A stretch of DNA of 64,000 nucleotides from Diprion similis (lineage: Eukaryota; Arthropoda; Insecta; Hymenoptera; Diprionidae). Positions 24,579 to 36,353 of this stretch are shown here, piece after piece. The translations under genes and the position numbers were made by a program. Every line of letters begins with the position of its first letter. Positions within the stretch are counted from its first letter, which is position 1. The notes under the pieces were generated by a model. It worked only from the letters and a program-made list of their open reading frames with translations. It was not told where the DNA came from and ran no database searches. Location: contig NC_060110.1 in the NCBI RefSeq assembly GCF_021155765.1, positions 18,312,001 through 18,376,000 on the forward strand, read 5' to 3'.

Positions 24579-24690
24579 TTAAAATGTTGTACCCCGTATA
24601 AGCGTAAGAAATTGGTAATGTAAAGCACAATGATGTGCGAAGTAAAATTTTCGAGTGTCAAACTTAACACCGAGGAAAACCATTCAAAGT

Positions 24691-27484
24691 GGAATACCAA
24701 GGCTTACTTACTATTATAAGTTTTTGTTAGCGCGACCCACTTTCTTATTTTATTCTTTATTTAAGGATGTATGTTGAACACTTTCCAGCTAAAAATTGTA
24801 TTTGCTCAGAATTTTCGGACTTCGCGATTCAATAAAAATCTGAAATAATTCAAAAACATTCGGCATGGTATGATCATATTACCTTGTGGACAGGCATTTT
24901 TTAAATTATTTTTTCCGTAATCTTGAGGAACTTTCCTATCCGAAACCGCAGTAAACAGGCGAGATCCCGTAAATAGTAAACTTCCTTAGTTTTCTAATTA
25001 AAAAGAACAGTAGGGACTTGAAATAAAAACCTAAAAAAATTGGAGACATTTTTTTCTAGATTTGCAGCCGATCTACGACCATCCAACATTCAAATTCCAC
25101 CTATGTCGTCAACCTCGCGAAAACTGGAGCGGAAGTGATGAAAGAGCGAGATATAAACTCGGGATATCCCGTCTCTCTAACTTTGCAGTTGATTGGCTGA
25201 GCGGAAACTTATCAATCAATCAAGTGCAGAGTGAGAGGGACAAGTCATAGCAGGCATATACCTCTCACCATCCTCTCACACACTTTCCTCCTCCGCCACA
25301 CTTCTTTCCGCACGAGGGTTATAGCTATCTCCAGCAGTATACGCGATGGGGCTTTCCATGCATTATCGTCCACGTTTGACGTCAAATGTTTTTCCTTAAA
25401 CAATTTTTTTTGATACGTTGTAGTACTCTATTAACAGATGATCTGTGATTGTGAAATTTTATTTAGCAAACGGTTTTTTTTTAATAAATAATACTAACTC
25501 TGAGAAGAATACATGGTTTAATTTTTTTTTTTAAATCACTAATATTCGGCGTCCGAAACTCAATTTTTTGATACCCGTCCAATCGTGGATGGTTGAGATC
25601 TTCTATTTTTCTAACCAATATCAAAATTAAAGAATCGTGAATTCAATACACACTGGTATGACTTACTTACAAGGAACATCAGTTTGGTGTCCCCTTCTGA
25701 TTTTGTTGAGACTCATGTATGTTGTAGAACATTGAGAACTTAGAGACACATATTTTTTTTATCTGCGGTAAAATGGTTTAAAGGGGTGAAACCGACCCCC
25801 AAGGATTGGCACTCAACGGTATATTTGAACAAAATCAACACTGAAATGTTTTAGTAACGAACAGGAAAACTTAGTAGTACAACATACGTAATGATTGACG
25901 TACGAATCAACGCATAAAAATCTTCATTAGAAATCCTATTCTGAAATCGAATTTTCTTTCGATTACCCCGCATCTGATCAGTCTTGTCTCTCATGTGTCC
26001 TATGCCATGCAATAAATTATTATTATTAAAACAATGAACCTCATATGTTGTTCAATCTGATTGCTTATTATAAGCAATACACGATTGTTCTCTAATTGAT
26101 TATCGTTATCTTATTGATTGTATATACATTTTCTATTCTTGCCGTCACTCAACAGTATTTGTTTGACGTTTCTCCACTTATCCTCGATCCTGACTGTTCC
26201 TATTGTGTTTTATAATTTTATAAGTTTAATGTTGGACGGCAGGTGCTTAAAGCAATAATAATGAAAGAACAAAGCAGCAATACGAAATGCGGAGAGTAAC
26301 ACAGTATTTCTCAGGGCGCTGGAAATAAATCATGGGTTGTCCAAATATCTTAAGCTGGATGAAAAAACGTAGGCAATAACGTGGGGAGACAAACCAGACT
26401 TATTATATGGGATGAAAAAATATGCGTTTATTCAAGAAGTAAACGGGTTATATAAATATGTACATATGTAATTGTAGGAGTTTTGCAGATTTGAAGAAAA
26501 ATGACCTATTTTCTCAAATATTTATTGTAAATAATATCTAAACAAACTTCAGTTTTGCATTTAAATCACTTATCTTGAAAAATGATAATTAAAAATAGAT
26601 TAGAAATGTAAAAGAATTGATAGACAAAGTTTACGTATAAGCTTAAAAGTGATGCTTATAGCTTATAAGCTATTAGGCTTGTATATAAAAAGAAATATAT
26701 TATAAAATTGTGATAAAATTTTTGAAATTAAAAATAACGCGAAAGCGCTGGTAAAATCGCTAACTGTGTTTAATCTATGGCTCCGTTTCATATGCAGCCA
26801 GCGTATTCTCTACTCCAATCCGAACCCTTTGACGTTTTAACTCCATGGGATTGCTCTAGACTCTAGACAAAACTGGCCACTATAAAATACTTTTCTGGGG
26901 CTCTACCCAGTTCACAAAATAACTTTTTCATATTGACGCGAATTGAACCAACTAAAATAATTGCCAGAATATTCCTTAAAAATATCTGAATAATCAATTT
27001 ATTTCATTTATTACACAGAATTATCAAAATAACATCACGGAATTACACATTCTGTTTCCGACAATCAATGTCGAAGTCTCAATTAGTCGGAATATGTTAG
27101 GAATCACCGAGTAAAAACCTTAGGGTGAATAATCCTTTTCAAAAAATATCGACTGAATAAAAATAAGTAGGTTGTCACAAGCCCAGATGACGTAATACTT
27201 GAAAGACCAGTGTTGAATTCTGAGTAAACAAAAATAAACTCTGGATCTAATACAATTGTCCTTAGAATTTTGCTATCTCATGAGGAAAGCGTTATTCTTC
27301 TTCGTTCCATATCTCCACAATTTTCTGACAAACTGAAAAATTTAATGACTGAGTGAAAAATTCCCTGAATATTCTTATACTCTCCAGTTTTCCCTGATCA
27401 ATGACCACCATATGACGCAAAAAAACGTGTTCGTAAATATCGTATATTTGCATTTTACGAAATAAAATCGAAATCAGCATCAAC
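24691..27484. other. Intergenic spacer between copies B and C
   Basis: AT-rich with long homopolymer runs. I see no coding exon, RNA gene or clear element here. Confidence 0.45.
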
Positions 27485-30400
27485 TCACAGGTGTGAACAC
27501 AATTCATCAAAATGTTCGGGTAACCGAAAACGAGTATGCGGTGAGATCACGGCAAGTGGGTCATCAGGTCCGTCAGTCACTTCGAAACCATTCCATCTAC
27601 CAACAATGGTTCAGAATATAAAGAGTGCGTATTTTTAAGCGATATTATTCCTATTGATCTACGTGTTATTGTTGGAAGTATGATTTGTGACAGAGACTAA
27701 CCGGACAATAAAGTGGTCTCGATATTGTGTGATTGGGTCCTGATATAAAGTTTTGGCTGTAGCAAGAGCAAATGGTATTGCAGTATCACGAAAATCAACT
27801 GCATAGTCCTCGTATAACTTTATACGCGACTCATCATTTTCCACGAGCAAACGGAATTGTGGGGTGTCAACCCAAATGACCTTACAGCCATGTTTTAGTA
27901 AACGGTCAATCCATTCATTGGAACCAAGTTCAACATTTAAATCACTGTCTTCGTCTGACTGCAAGTCGTAAACCTAGAACCATGGTAAAAGTATTGAGAT
28001 TATGTTGTATATTATGTTGCAATGCAAAGCACTGGACATGCTGTAATCTAGCTTTAGTATCGAAATGCTTGTTTGAAAACCTGAATCGTTATTTACTTAC
28101 AGCAAAATCCTTTACAATGAGAGGAAATATAAATAAAAGTGTTTTTATTTAAATGTTTTTAACGCCACACAAAGAATTCTATTATTTTGAAGTAGAAGAG
28201 TTTTAAATAGTAAGGATGAAACTTACCGGACAATCGCACCTTTCCTCCAACTTATCTCTGAAAGATCTCATTTCTTCTATGAACGAAGACGGACCCTTTG
28301 TGTAAATTATTAAAATTCTGTTGGGCTTTTCTTTGTACAATAGTGGATTTATTGTGTTGAAGGTTACATCATTTTCCACATTGCGTCCTCTACGTCGGAT
28401 TCTGAAAAATTTGAACATCCAAAAGAGCAATATTGATACCAAGAGAACAGCAACTGAAGTTAATGCAAGCTCATGAAGATTCCAACCAGCTTCAGGTATT
28501 TTAGCCTTATTATAACAAGCTGCAATGAAGACAGTCAAATTTATTATTTGTATCAATTCCTAGTGAGCATAATAACGTCAATATCTCACATAGCTTGATC
28601 TTCCCGAATGTGGCATAATTTTTCCATTGTCTAAAGTCTAACTGGAATTCACTACAGTTCAGCACATTCGGCATGTTTGTTTGTGAAAATTCTGGTGAGT
28701 AACAAACGTCACCTTCTTTCAGTCCTTTCCATACGACCTTAACGCTCCAGGCACCATCTGTTGAATACTTATGTTCCATCTGTGTACATTAATTGCTTCA
28801 TTTTGATTTTACAATCGCAGAAAATGATATGGAAAAATGATTCAGATAATATCATTTTTTGAAGAATATAACACTTACTGGCCACGAAAGGGTAAGGTCT
28901 GTGTCATTGTACTGGCATCGAAAAGTCAAGTTAGCCACCTATTGTATCATATCGTAAAATTTATTAAATACACATGTATATTTCATATATTATTTGACAC
29001 AAGGAATAGGCATCTTATATAATTATCAACACATCAATTGTCCTTTTGCATGATGTAACATTCTGTATACGTACGGACCGTTAGATTGATTCTGACACAT
29101 TCAAGGCTGCCCGTGGTACCTGTTACTCATGTCAAACAAGTGGTAGCTGACTACAACAGTGAGCTTAAATGTGTCAGAATCAACCTAAGGGTCTATACAA
29201 TGAATGTCAGAGTAGTCATACGTTACCATGTTCACATGGCAGATCTGCGATGGCCGTGATGTGGACATATCAAAATCACCCTCTTTTGTTGACTTTTCTT
29301 TGTCAATTTCCCACAGCATAAGATTCAATTCCATACAGGTTGTTGGTACGGTTATGGTAAAGGGTAATATTCGACTCCTGAAAATAACATTACACGGTTC
29401 TTTCCTGTATCTACTATTCTGTGTCATCTGTAACTTTGATGAAAATAAAAATTCAATATTAAACCACATATATTCCATCAAGGGACTACATAGGTTCGTT
29501 GTTGAAAATTTTCCAAGTAACATTGGAGATTGTCATTATAATAATGCATTACCTAAAACCAAGTCCTCAATCCAAGTGAAGTAAAAATTTCAATTATTTA
29601 CAGTATCAATGAAGAGGCGCTTTTTCGCAAAAAAGTCTCAATGAATTTGGCAAATAGAACTATTAGAGTAGCTTTTGTAAAATCATGGGTTCTTCAGTGT
29701 AACCACAATCAGAAATTCAGAATGAGGGGTATATTATGCAAAACTGGAAGTATGCTAGAAATAATTTTTAATCACTAGAAAAAATCTTGTTTGAATTTTG
29801 TGTCACTGAATATTTAAGATGGAAACTAAACGTAACTTAGATCGATGCAATAGGTACACCAAATAGGTGTAGCATTTATCCCATATTGAAAAGTTAATAT
29901 CACTTGCCGCTGATTAGGTTAGGCTTTAAAAAATTGCCATGCCAAAAAGTTTTTTCAAGTCGGTATGTAATTTTTTTCCACAACAAATGACAATCAACAA
30001 TGCAACCCACAAGGCACATTAGGAGAAGGGAACCCTTGCCTTAGTGTTCTGGAGATGATAAATCGATTTCTCGAGCTGTTTTTCTTCAAGAAATACGGTG
30101 GTGATAAAATGTGAATTATAAAAAATTTGGCCGCCTTGGAATTTTTTTTTCTCTACTAAAGAGTATTTAAAATCCATCCATAGAAGTTTAAAAAACACAA
30201 ATTTATGTTTGGTAAAAAAAAATCAGAACTTCAGAAAAATAATTTTTACTATGTTCTGAAGCATATTTGTCAAGAAAAGTAAATCGTTTTCTGTTTGAAA
30301 AGTACTCTAAAGACTTGTTTTCATTAGTGATTAGTAATAAAATTGTATTTATAATTCTTATATAAAATGTTAGGATGTTTGCCTAACGAAAGAATCGTAA

Positions 30401-32824
30401 TTTTTTTGAAACTTTTACACCAAATGTAAAATTATGTTCTTAAAATTCGTATGGATTGATTTTACGATGATCCAATTTGGTTCGGGAAAAAAATTTTAAA
30501 AAAGGGTTGAATTGTTTTCTTATGAATAAATAATAATTTTCATCTTATAACCATAAAATTCCTTGCAAAAATCAGCTCAAGAAATATGTTTCTCGTCCCC
30601 TAAGACTAAGGCATTGTGTCCCTAAAAAGTTGGGTGCCCCTTCCTTGAATAGATCAATTGAAGCTCACGTTTCAATGGCCACGTTTGAAACATCTTCATA
30701 ATGGCATTTCAAGGTTGGATCATGAACAGGATGCGTGGTATTGTAAAAATATGGACCCCACAACCAACTTTTTTTTTTTTCATTTCTCATCACGAAGTAA
30801 TAACAGCCAGTAAATATGTCAATAAACGTACTACTAGCAGGTACATCTTTCTGAAATGAAAAGATAAATTGAAATAAAAACGAAATTAAAAGTACAAACT
30901 AAAAAAAATTAAAATCTAGTATTAATGATTTTTTGTCTACAATGAGACGTCATTCGAGTATTATGTAACGCTATTTTGTTACCTTTTTTGGCCCGCTCCC
31001 CAACAGTAGCACATAGTAACGTTTGCGTAGTCCCCCCCCCCCAAGATTTTACTATAATTGTTATATGTACAGCTACACAATCTAAATTACCTACTTTTAT
31101 AGACATTGATGAGTCCTTTGCATTAGGAATATTTTGGAGCAGATTAACATTTTCCCTAGGATCACAAGCACATTCCTTCTTATTCTTCACATGTGGTATC
31201 GCTAGTAAAATAAGTTGGAAATTTTCTCGTGGCATCGATACATTCCAATCAATTCCTTAAGACAAATATAAAAATAATGAATTTTATCACTATATAAAAT
31301 GAAATATTTCAATACTGAATCATTAATCAAGGTATAATTCACATATTCATAAATACAATTGGCAATTACATTACAACAATATCTTTATCCACTAAATAAA
31401 TGTCATACCAGGAAAATTTGGAGATAGTGTGGACCGCTGGTGCTGAAGCCAACTAGGTGGCTCAGATGACTTGGGTTCATAGTCACACTGATTAATTTGG
31501 TTCAGATTTGCCGAACTGGAACGATTGTCAAGTTTAAGATACACACATTTACGGTTTGATGGACTGAAGTCCCACTCTCGCCAAGTCTAAAACAAGTAAT
31601 CATGTCATGATAGATATTTATAAATTGGATCATTACAGCTTTGGACAAAAACAAATTATGGAAAACTGTTTCACAACTCTCAGGACCTATTAGATTCAGT
31701 ATGAAATTGGTCTGATCACAATTTTTATGTATGGGACATTCCACGCCAATTCGACCTCACTTTTACTTTTGACCTCTCAAATTTGGCACCTCATTTTTTC
31801 TATGATTGTTTTTACTTTGAAAGGTACTCTGTTTTTTTTTTCTCTCTCGACTGAATTTGAATTTTCTACAATTTTTATTAACGTTTATATCGACCAACCC
31901 AAATTAAAAATTTGAAAAAATTCTGAAAAATCCTGCACCAGATATCAAAGTTTTGAAGCTTGGAACCGGAGTGGGCCAATTTTCCCTTCTTACTGTTTTC
32001 AAGCTATTTCTGAAAAAAAATTTCTAAAAATTCAAAGCCAAAGTCATTTTACTATGGATGGTTGTTGAAACATTTTTATGTCACATCAGATTTTTGAAAA
32101 AAATTTCAGATTTTTGGAACCATTTTACCGTTTGCAATTTCTTTATCAGCAAAATGATAGGAAAAAAAATGTCTTGCAAAAAATCGGAAAAATTTTTCAG
32201 AAATCCAATGTGACGTATAAAAATGTTTCAGCAACCATCTGTAGTAAAATGACTTCTACTTCTAATTTTTTTAACGTTTTATTCTCGAAAAAAGCTTGAA
32301 AATAGTAGGAAGGAAAAATCGGCCCACTCCGGATCCAAGCTTGAAAATTTTGATATCTGATGCAGGATTTTTCAGAATTTTTACAAATTTTTAATTTTGT
32401 TCAGTCGATAAAATCGTTTTCAAAAACTGTAGAAAATTCAAATTGAGTTGAAAAAAAAACCGAGTACCTTTCAAAGCGAGAACCTTCATAAAAAAATCAC
32501 GCGCCAAATCTAAAATGCCAAGGGTAAAACCCTTGACTGAAGAATATTCTTCAGTGAACGGTAAAACCCAGGTCGAATTGGCGTGGAATGCCGCATATAC
32601 ATAATAACGGAATAAATTGTGCTGTAGAAATACCAAAGTATGCTGCGTATGAAAATTGACATCTTGTGATACAATTATTTTATATAAATTTGAAGAATAG
32701 AATTTAGAAATTGAAATGTAAATACATTATTTTGTCTAGTTTCGTTGGTACATCCTACATCAGCGCACTCGCGAAGAATTATCCAAAAAATCCAGATGAC
32801 AGCAGTCAAATTTCTCTCACTCAT
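27485..32824 (-). CDS. IL-17 receptor-like protein with SEFIR domain, copy C (diverged paralogue)
   Basis: Predicted 545-aa receptor. Exons: 32824-32726, 31586-31409, 31255-31095, 30850-30669, 29377-29227, 28779-28590, 28519-28227, 27973-27702, 27596-27485. Every intron phase matches copies A and B. The signal peptide is MSERNLTAVIWIFWIILREC. The ectodomain spans about 25-338 with paired Cys, the membrane segment about 339-358 (TSVAVLLVSILLFWMFKF), followed by a basic stop-transfer RIRRRGR. SEFIR runs from about 388 to 508, with RILIIYTKGPSSFIEEMRSF, RCDCPVYDLQ and KVIWVDTPQF. The tail ends PEHFDELCSHL, parallel to PERFEDLCKDM of copy A. Exon 2 is longer than in A/B (59 against 24 codons), adding N-terminal ectodomain. 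Only the SEFIR exons and tail are easily alignable, so the duplication is older. A foldback element lies in intron 1 and a small MITE in intron 5. Confidence 0.85.
29066..29199. mobile_element. Small palindromic MITE in intron 5 of copy C
   Basis: TAGATTGATTCTGACACATT on the left is mirrored by AATGTGTCAGAATCAACCTA on the right, within about 134 bp, and GTATAC/GTATAG-like ends are also inverted. No coding capacity. Confidence 0.65.
31727..32602. mobile_element. Near-perfect palindromic foldback element in intron 1 of copy C
   Basis: CATTCCACGCCAATTCGACC near 31736 is mirrored by GGTCGAATTGGCGTGGAATG near 32590. The inverted match continues (ACTCCG, ATATCAAA, CATTTTAC) almost to a centre near 32165, so about 870 bp could fold into one stem. 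No transposase frame was seen. Confidence 0.7.
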
Positions 32825-34093
32825 GTTCCCTGCAAGTTGAAACACCGACCGAACATTATATTTGTTCCAGTACTGGTAACGAAATTAGTGTATCTATTAC
32901 TACCTGTGGTGGGAGGTAAGAACGATATACGTGCAAATAATGCACCAATTACGATGGCGGATTTTTATTGTTTTACGCTTCACGCAAGACTTGAATGTTT
33001 GATCAGGTCCTGAGGGTGGAAAATATGCAATGCTGCGGCCGGTAATCCCAACCAACATGAGTGTCTAGTATCAAAGCCCACCACATGGCGCTTCCTTGCT
33101 TCATCGGCACGATCGGCAGTCCTATAACCAAATATAACCTATTGGTCAAGAAATACTCTTTGGGCAGAACTTTGGTACCCGTAAAAATCTAGCCGAATTC
33201 TAGCTAGATTTATTTTTGGCACATTCTGTTAGATAGAAATAGCCACAAGGGAAAAAAGAAGAATAAGAATTATTTGAAACAGAAAATACAGTTTTTACGA
33301 GCTGGTGAGTCTCTGGTGATACACGAGTGACTGTGAGGACAATGCTAGGGACCGCTGGACGCTTGTCTACTTGTCTAGGATGGTCATAGCTTGGCAGGAT
33401 CGTAGGATGAAAGAATACAAATAACCATCTAATTGGTCAGTATTTAAAACGATCCGATTGAATTTCTCTGAATCTAATCGAGTATTTCCTCTTGGTTGTG
33501 AACCGGATCGACTCCAAATATCGGGGTCTATGTGTCTCAAACGCGAATAGCCATTCTATACACAATTCTAAACAAAAACACTCCACATATTTTCATTTGA
33601 TGTAGAAAAAAAGGAATGGCACGGATTCTACGAAATCGCAATAGTAAATTCGTAAAATTCATGTCATTAGTTTATTTCTGCGTTAAATGAAATGGATTGG
33701 AGTGTTTCTAATCAGAATTGAAAAAAAAATCCACCAGGGCATGAACGGATAACCTGTATCATCTACATACAGTTATGACTTTATTTTCCTTGATGACGCT
33801 ATACGTTATCGTCATGCATCCACATCCAGGAAAGAATGATTATGTGTGTACTTGCGAAAGATTATTGTATGTTTTTACCTTTAAACAGATATGCTTTGTT
33901 AGGTTGAACGCAAATACTCGAAAGCACAAGATTTCGAGTTACGAATTACTTCAGTATTACCTATTGGCTTTAGAGTAATAAAAAATAATTACCCATATAT
34001 TTTTTGTAATACTGTAATATTTACAGGGATTGAGGAAACCAGAATAAAGCAAACAACACGTACGTAACTCTGACTAAGTGACACAATTACCTG
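32825..34093. promoter_or_regulatory. Divergent intergenic region between receptor C and the 34.1-kb gene
   Basis: The two flanking genes start outward from this 1.27-kb segment, so both promoters should lie here. I cannot place a specific core element with confidence. Confidence 0.35.
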
Positions 34094-34753
34094 ATGATGA
34101 AAAAACAAATGTCCGCCAAAGTTCAGAGTGTGGTTAGTATACGTTGACTAATATGTCGGTTATACTATGGTATATAAGTATATATGGTAGTGCCTACCGT
34201 CATTTGAAGTACACGTTATTTCTCTTTGTATCCAAGCTAATCTATAATTATTTGAATGAATAGAAATATTAAATATAATTTTTTTATATTTTTCCAGAAA
34301 AAGGCTTTGGACTTACTTAGATCCAGGCAGGAGAGTCAAGCTGCTAAGAAGCACAGAAAGATTTTAAAAAGCATAGATGACAGAACTACGTTTCATTGTT
34401 GTAGTAGTAAAATGCACAACAGACGCAATCGTAAGACAAAGAAAGTGGCTTCATCAGGATTCTCTCATGCCTTAATAGCTACTGAAATGAGAAAATGCCT
34501 AATGAGACATGATTGGGCGCATATAACCGAACTTATGCCTCTCTTGTTAAGAGGGCATTCAGAAACAGAGCCACTAATGTGGAGGTATCTGATTATACAA
34601 ATATTGTACAGTAGCAAAGGTAATTTGGCAATGCTTAATCATTTCCTCGAAATGTGTGTGCGTTGCCCAAGTTCAGATTTTTTAAATATGGTATTAGCAC
34701 TTCCCGCTCAAATTAAAGACACTGACTCCATGTCAATTGAGTACGACAGTTAA
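34094..34753 (+). CDS. Small two-exon gene, possibly TAF1A-like (RNA polymerase I factor)
   Basis: Exon 1, 34094-34132 (ATGATGAAA start, 13 codons), ends at a GTTAGT donor. Exon 2, 34298-34753, follows a pyrimidine-rich TTTTTCCAG acceptor in phase 0. Together they give 164 aa. The N-terminal part is very basic (KKHRKI, NRRNRKTKK), suggesting a nucleic-acid or nuclear protein, and the C-terminal half is helical (LMRHDWAHITELMPLLLRG, then MWRYLIIQIL). This helix pattern faintly resembles the N-terminal repeat of TAF1A, but the similarity is weak and from memory. A transcript could instead splice within exon 2 (GTATTA after LNM, about 34690) to an open exon beginning at 35339, which stays in phase. 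The true 3' end is therefore uncertain. Confidence 0.5.
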
Positions 34754-36353
34754 TGCTATAAACTTGAATCATTTACAACAATTAGGTAATACAAGAGTGT
34801 GAGGAATACATAAAAATATGCCACGTAAGTGTTTTTTCGGTATCTGAATCAGAAGTAATTGTTTGCGAAAAATAACGGTTTACCATCTCAACATATTGCG
34901 AAATTAGCACAAATAAATAAATGCTTCGTGTATCTTGACATCTGTTGTTGGTAAAAATGGGAAATTTGCTAATTATTCGATTAAACATTATATACTTGTA
35001 TATTACTTATTTTCGTACAGTGTTTTTATGATGATCATAATAAAAGTTAATATTAATACAAAGATACTATTTACAACGATTCAATAGATCATCGGCGTTT
35101 CCAATAATATTAAAAACTATGTAAGTGATGCAAACAACAATAGGGCATTATGTACACGTGTTGTTGTTGCAATAAAAATAATAATAATAATAATAAACCA
35201 CAAGGTAACATATAAAATACAGCTAAAGACTGTCCGAAAAACATTCAGACTGGCTTTCATTGATTACCTACGTGAAATCAATTTGTACATACAAAAAGTA
35301 CCTACAAAATGCATTTGTATTGATGAATTCAAATTCAGGTACAAGCTATGGCAATTTTACAGAATAACTATATTGAACAACACCTAAATGATGTTCGGGA
35401 AATTCGATCGTCATTGCGCAAGTTTAGTATTGACTTCCAAGTAGCTCTGAAAACTCAGGGTGGTCGTTTTAAATTTAAATTTGGAAATTCTATTTCCCTG
35501 ATCGAAATGACGCCGTTGCTCCGACTTTTTGCTTGGGCTTATCGCACTTGGCAACACTTTTCCTGTATTTTCGAAAATTTGGCAAGTAAATATTTAATTC
35601 CTCTTAGAAAGTCAAAGTTTTCGTCTGAAGCGTACATATTCATGTCTGTATTAATATCATCATTCTGATCTGTACAGATAAATACTAATAATTGATCAAG
35701 CGCAGATATTAAAAAGATAAAAAAAAAAACTTAAGCATACATAGCAGATAAAAAAGATGATGATCTTCCAATTTAAATCATTAATAAGAATTCAAGAATT
35801 GGAAGATCGCTTTTTTTTCCAGGTTTTCCAGATAAATGGCCTCCCTGATGTTGCTCAAGTACAGCAGACCAAGTGACAATTCAAGAAACGGGTCATTCTC
35901 GGCGGAAATTTATCTCACTAGTGTCATTCGTACAGTGTTCTTAGCAGCTACCAAGGTACAGCTCTGGTTTGAAACCTTGAGCTTGTCTCTTCGAACTACA
36001 TACAATCGAAGAATTCTTCTATAACATTGCAGTAGCTTGTGACTGATTTATAGACATGCTTTATACATTATTATACCAATAAACTCTAGATACTAATCGA
36101 TGCTATTTCTTAGCAGCTGCACTGATAGTTTTAACGGCGTTTCAATGATGTAATGTGAAATAATATTCATGAGACAGTACTAGAAGACTTGCAAGCATCG
36201 CCTTGATATGTGGACAGACGATATTTTCTATACTCTCAGAGGTAATGACACAAAATTTATACTGGTTGAAAAAGTTTGGGATGAATATGATGATTTGATG
36301 AAATTACAGTAATAATAAATACGTGTGTAAGAACTGGTAGATGAAGTTACCAG
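34754..36353. other. Region downstream of the 34.1-kb gene; possible extra exon(s)
   Basis: A CAG acceptor at 35336-35338 opens a frame (VQAMAILQNNYIEQHLNDV...) that looks coding for about 40 codons and then becomes less convincing. Another pyrimidine tract with CAG acceptors lies near 35820-35835. I cannot build a consistent continuation, so these are noted and not called. The rest is AT-rich with a TAA microsatellite near 35176-35195. Confidence 0.35.

Larger units (their letters stand above)
14025..24690. repeat. Segmental duplication, copy B (partner 2918-9530)
   Basis: This block repeats copy A including introns. Relative to A it is enlarged by a foldback element (14929-16351, with loss of about 340 bp of original intron), a 552-bp insertion (17229-17780), a second foldback (18524-20000), different DNA in intron 1 (about 21140-22300), and about 1 kb upstream of the gene (23583-24585). 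Confidence 0.85.
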
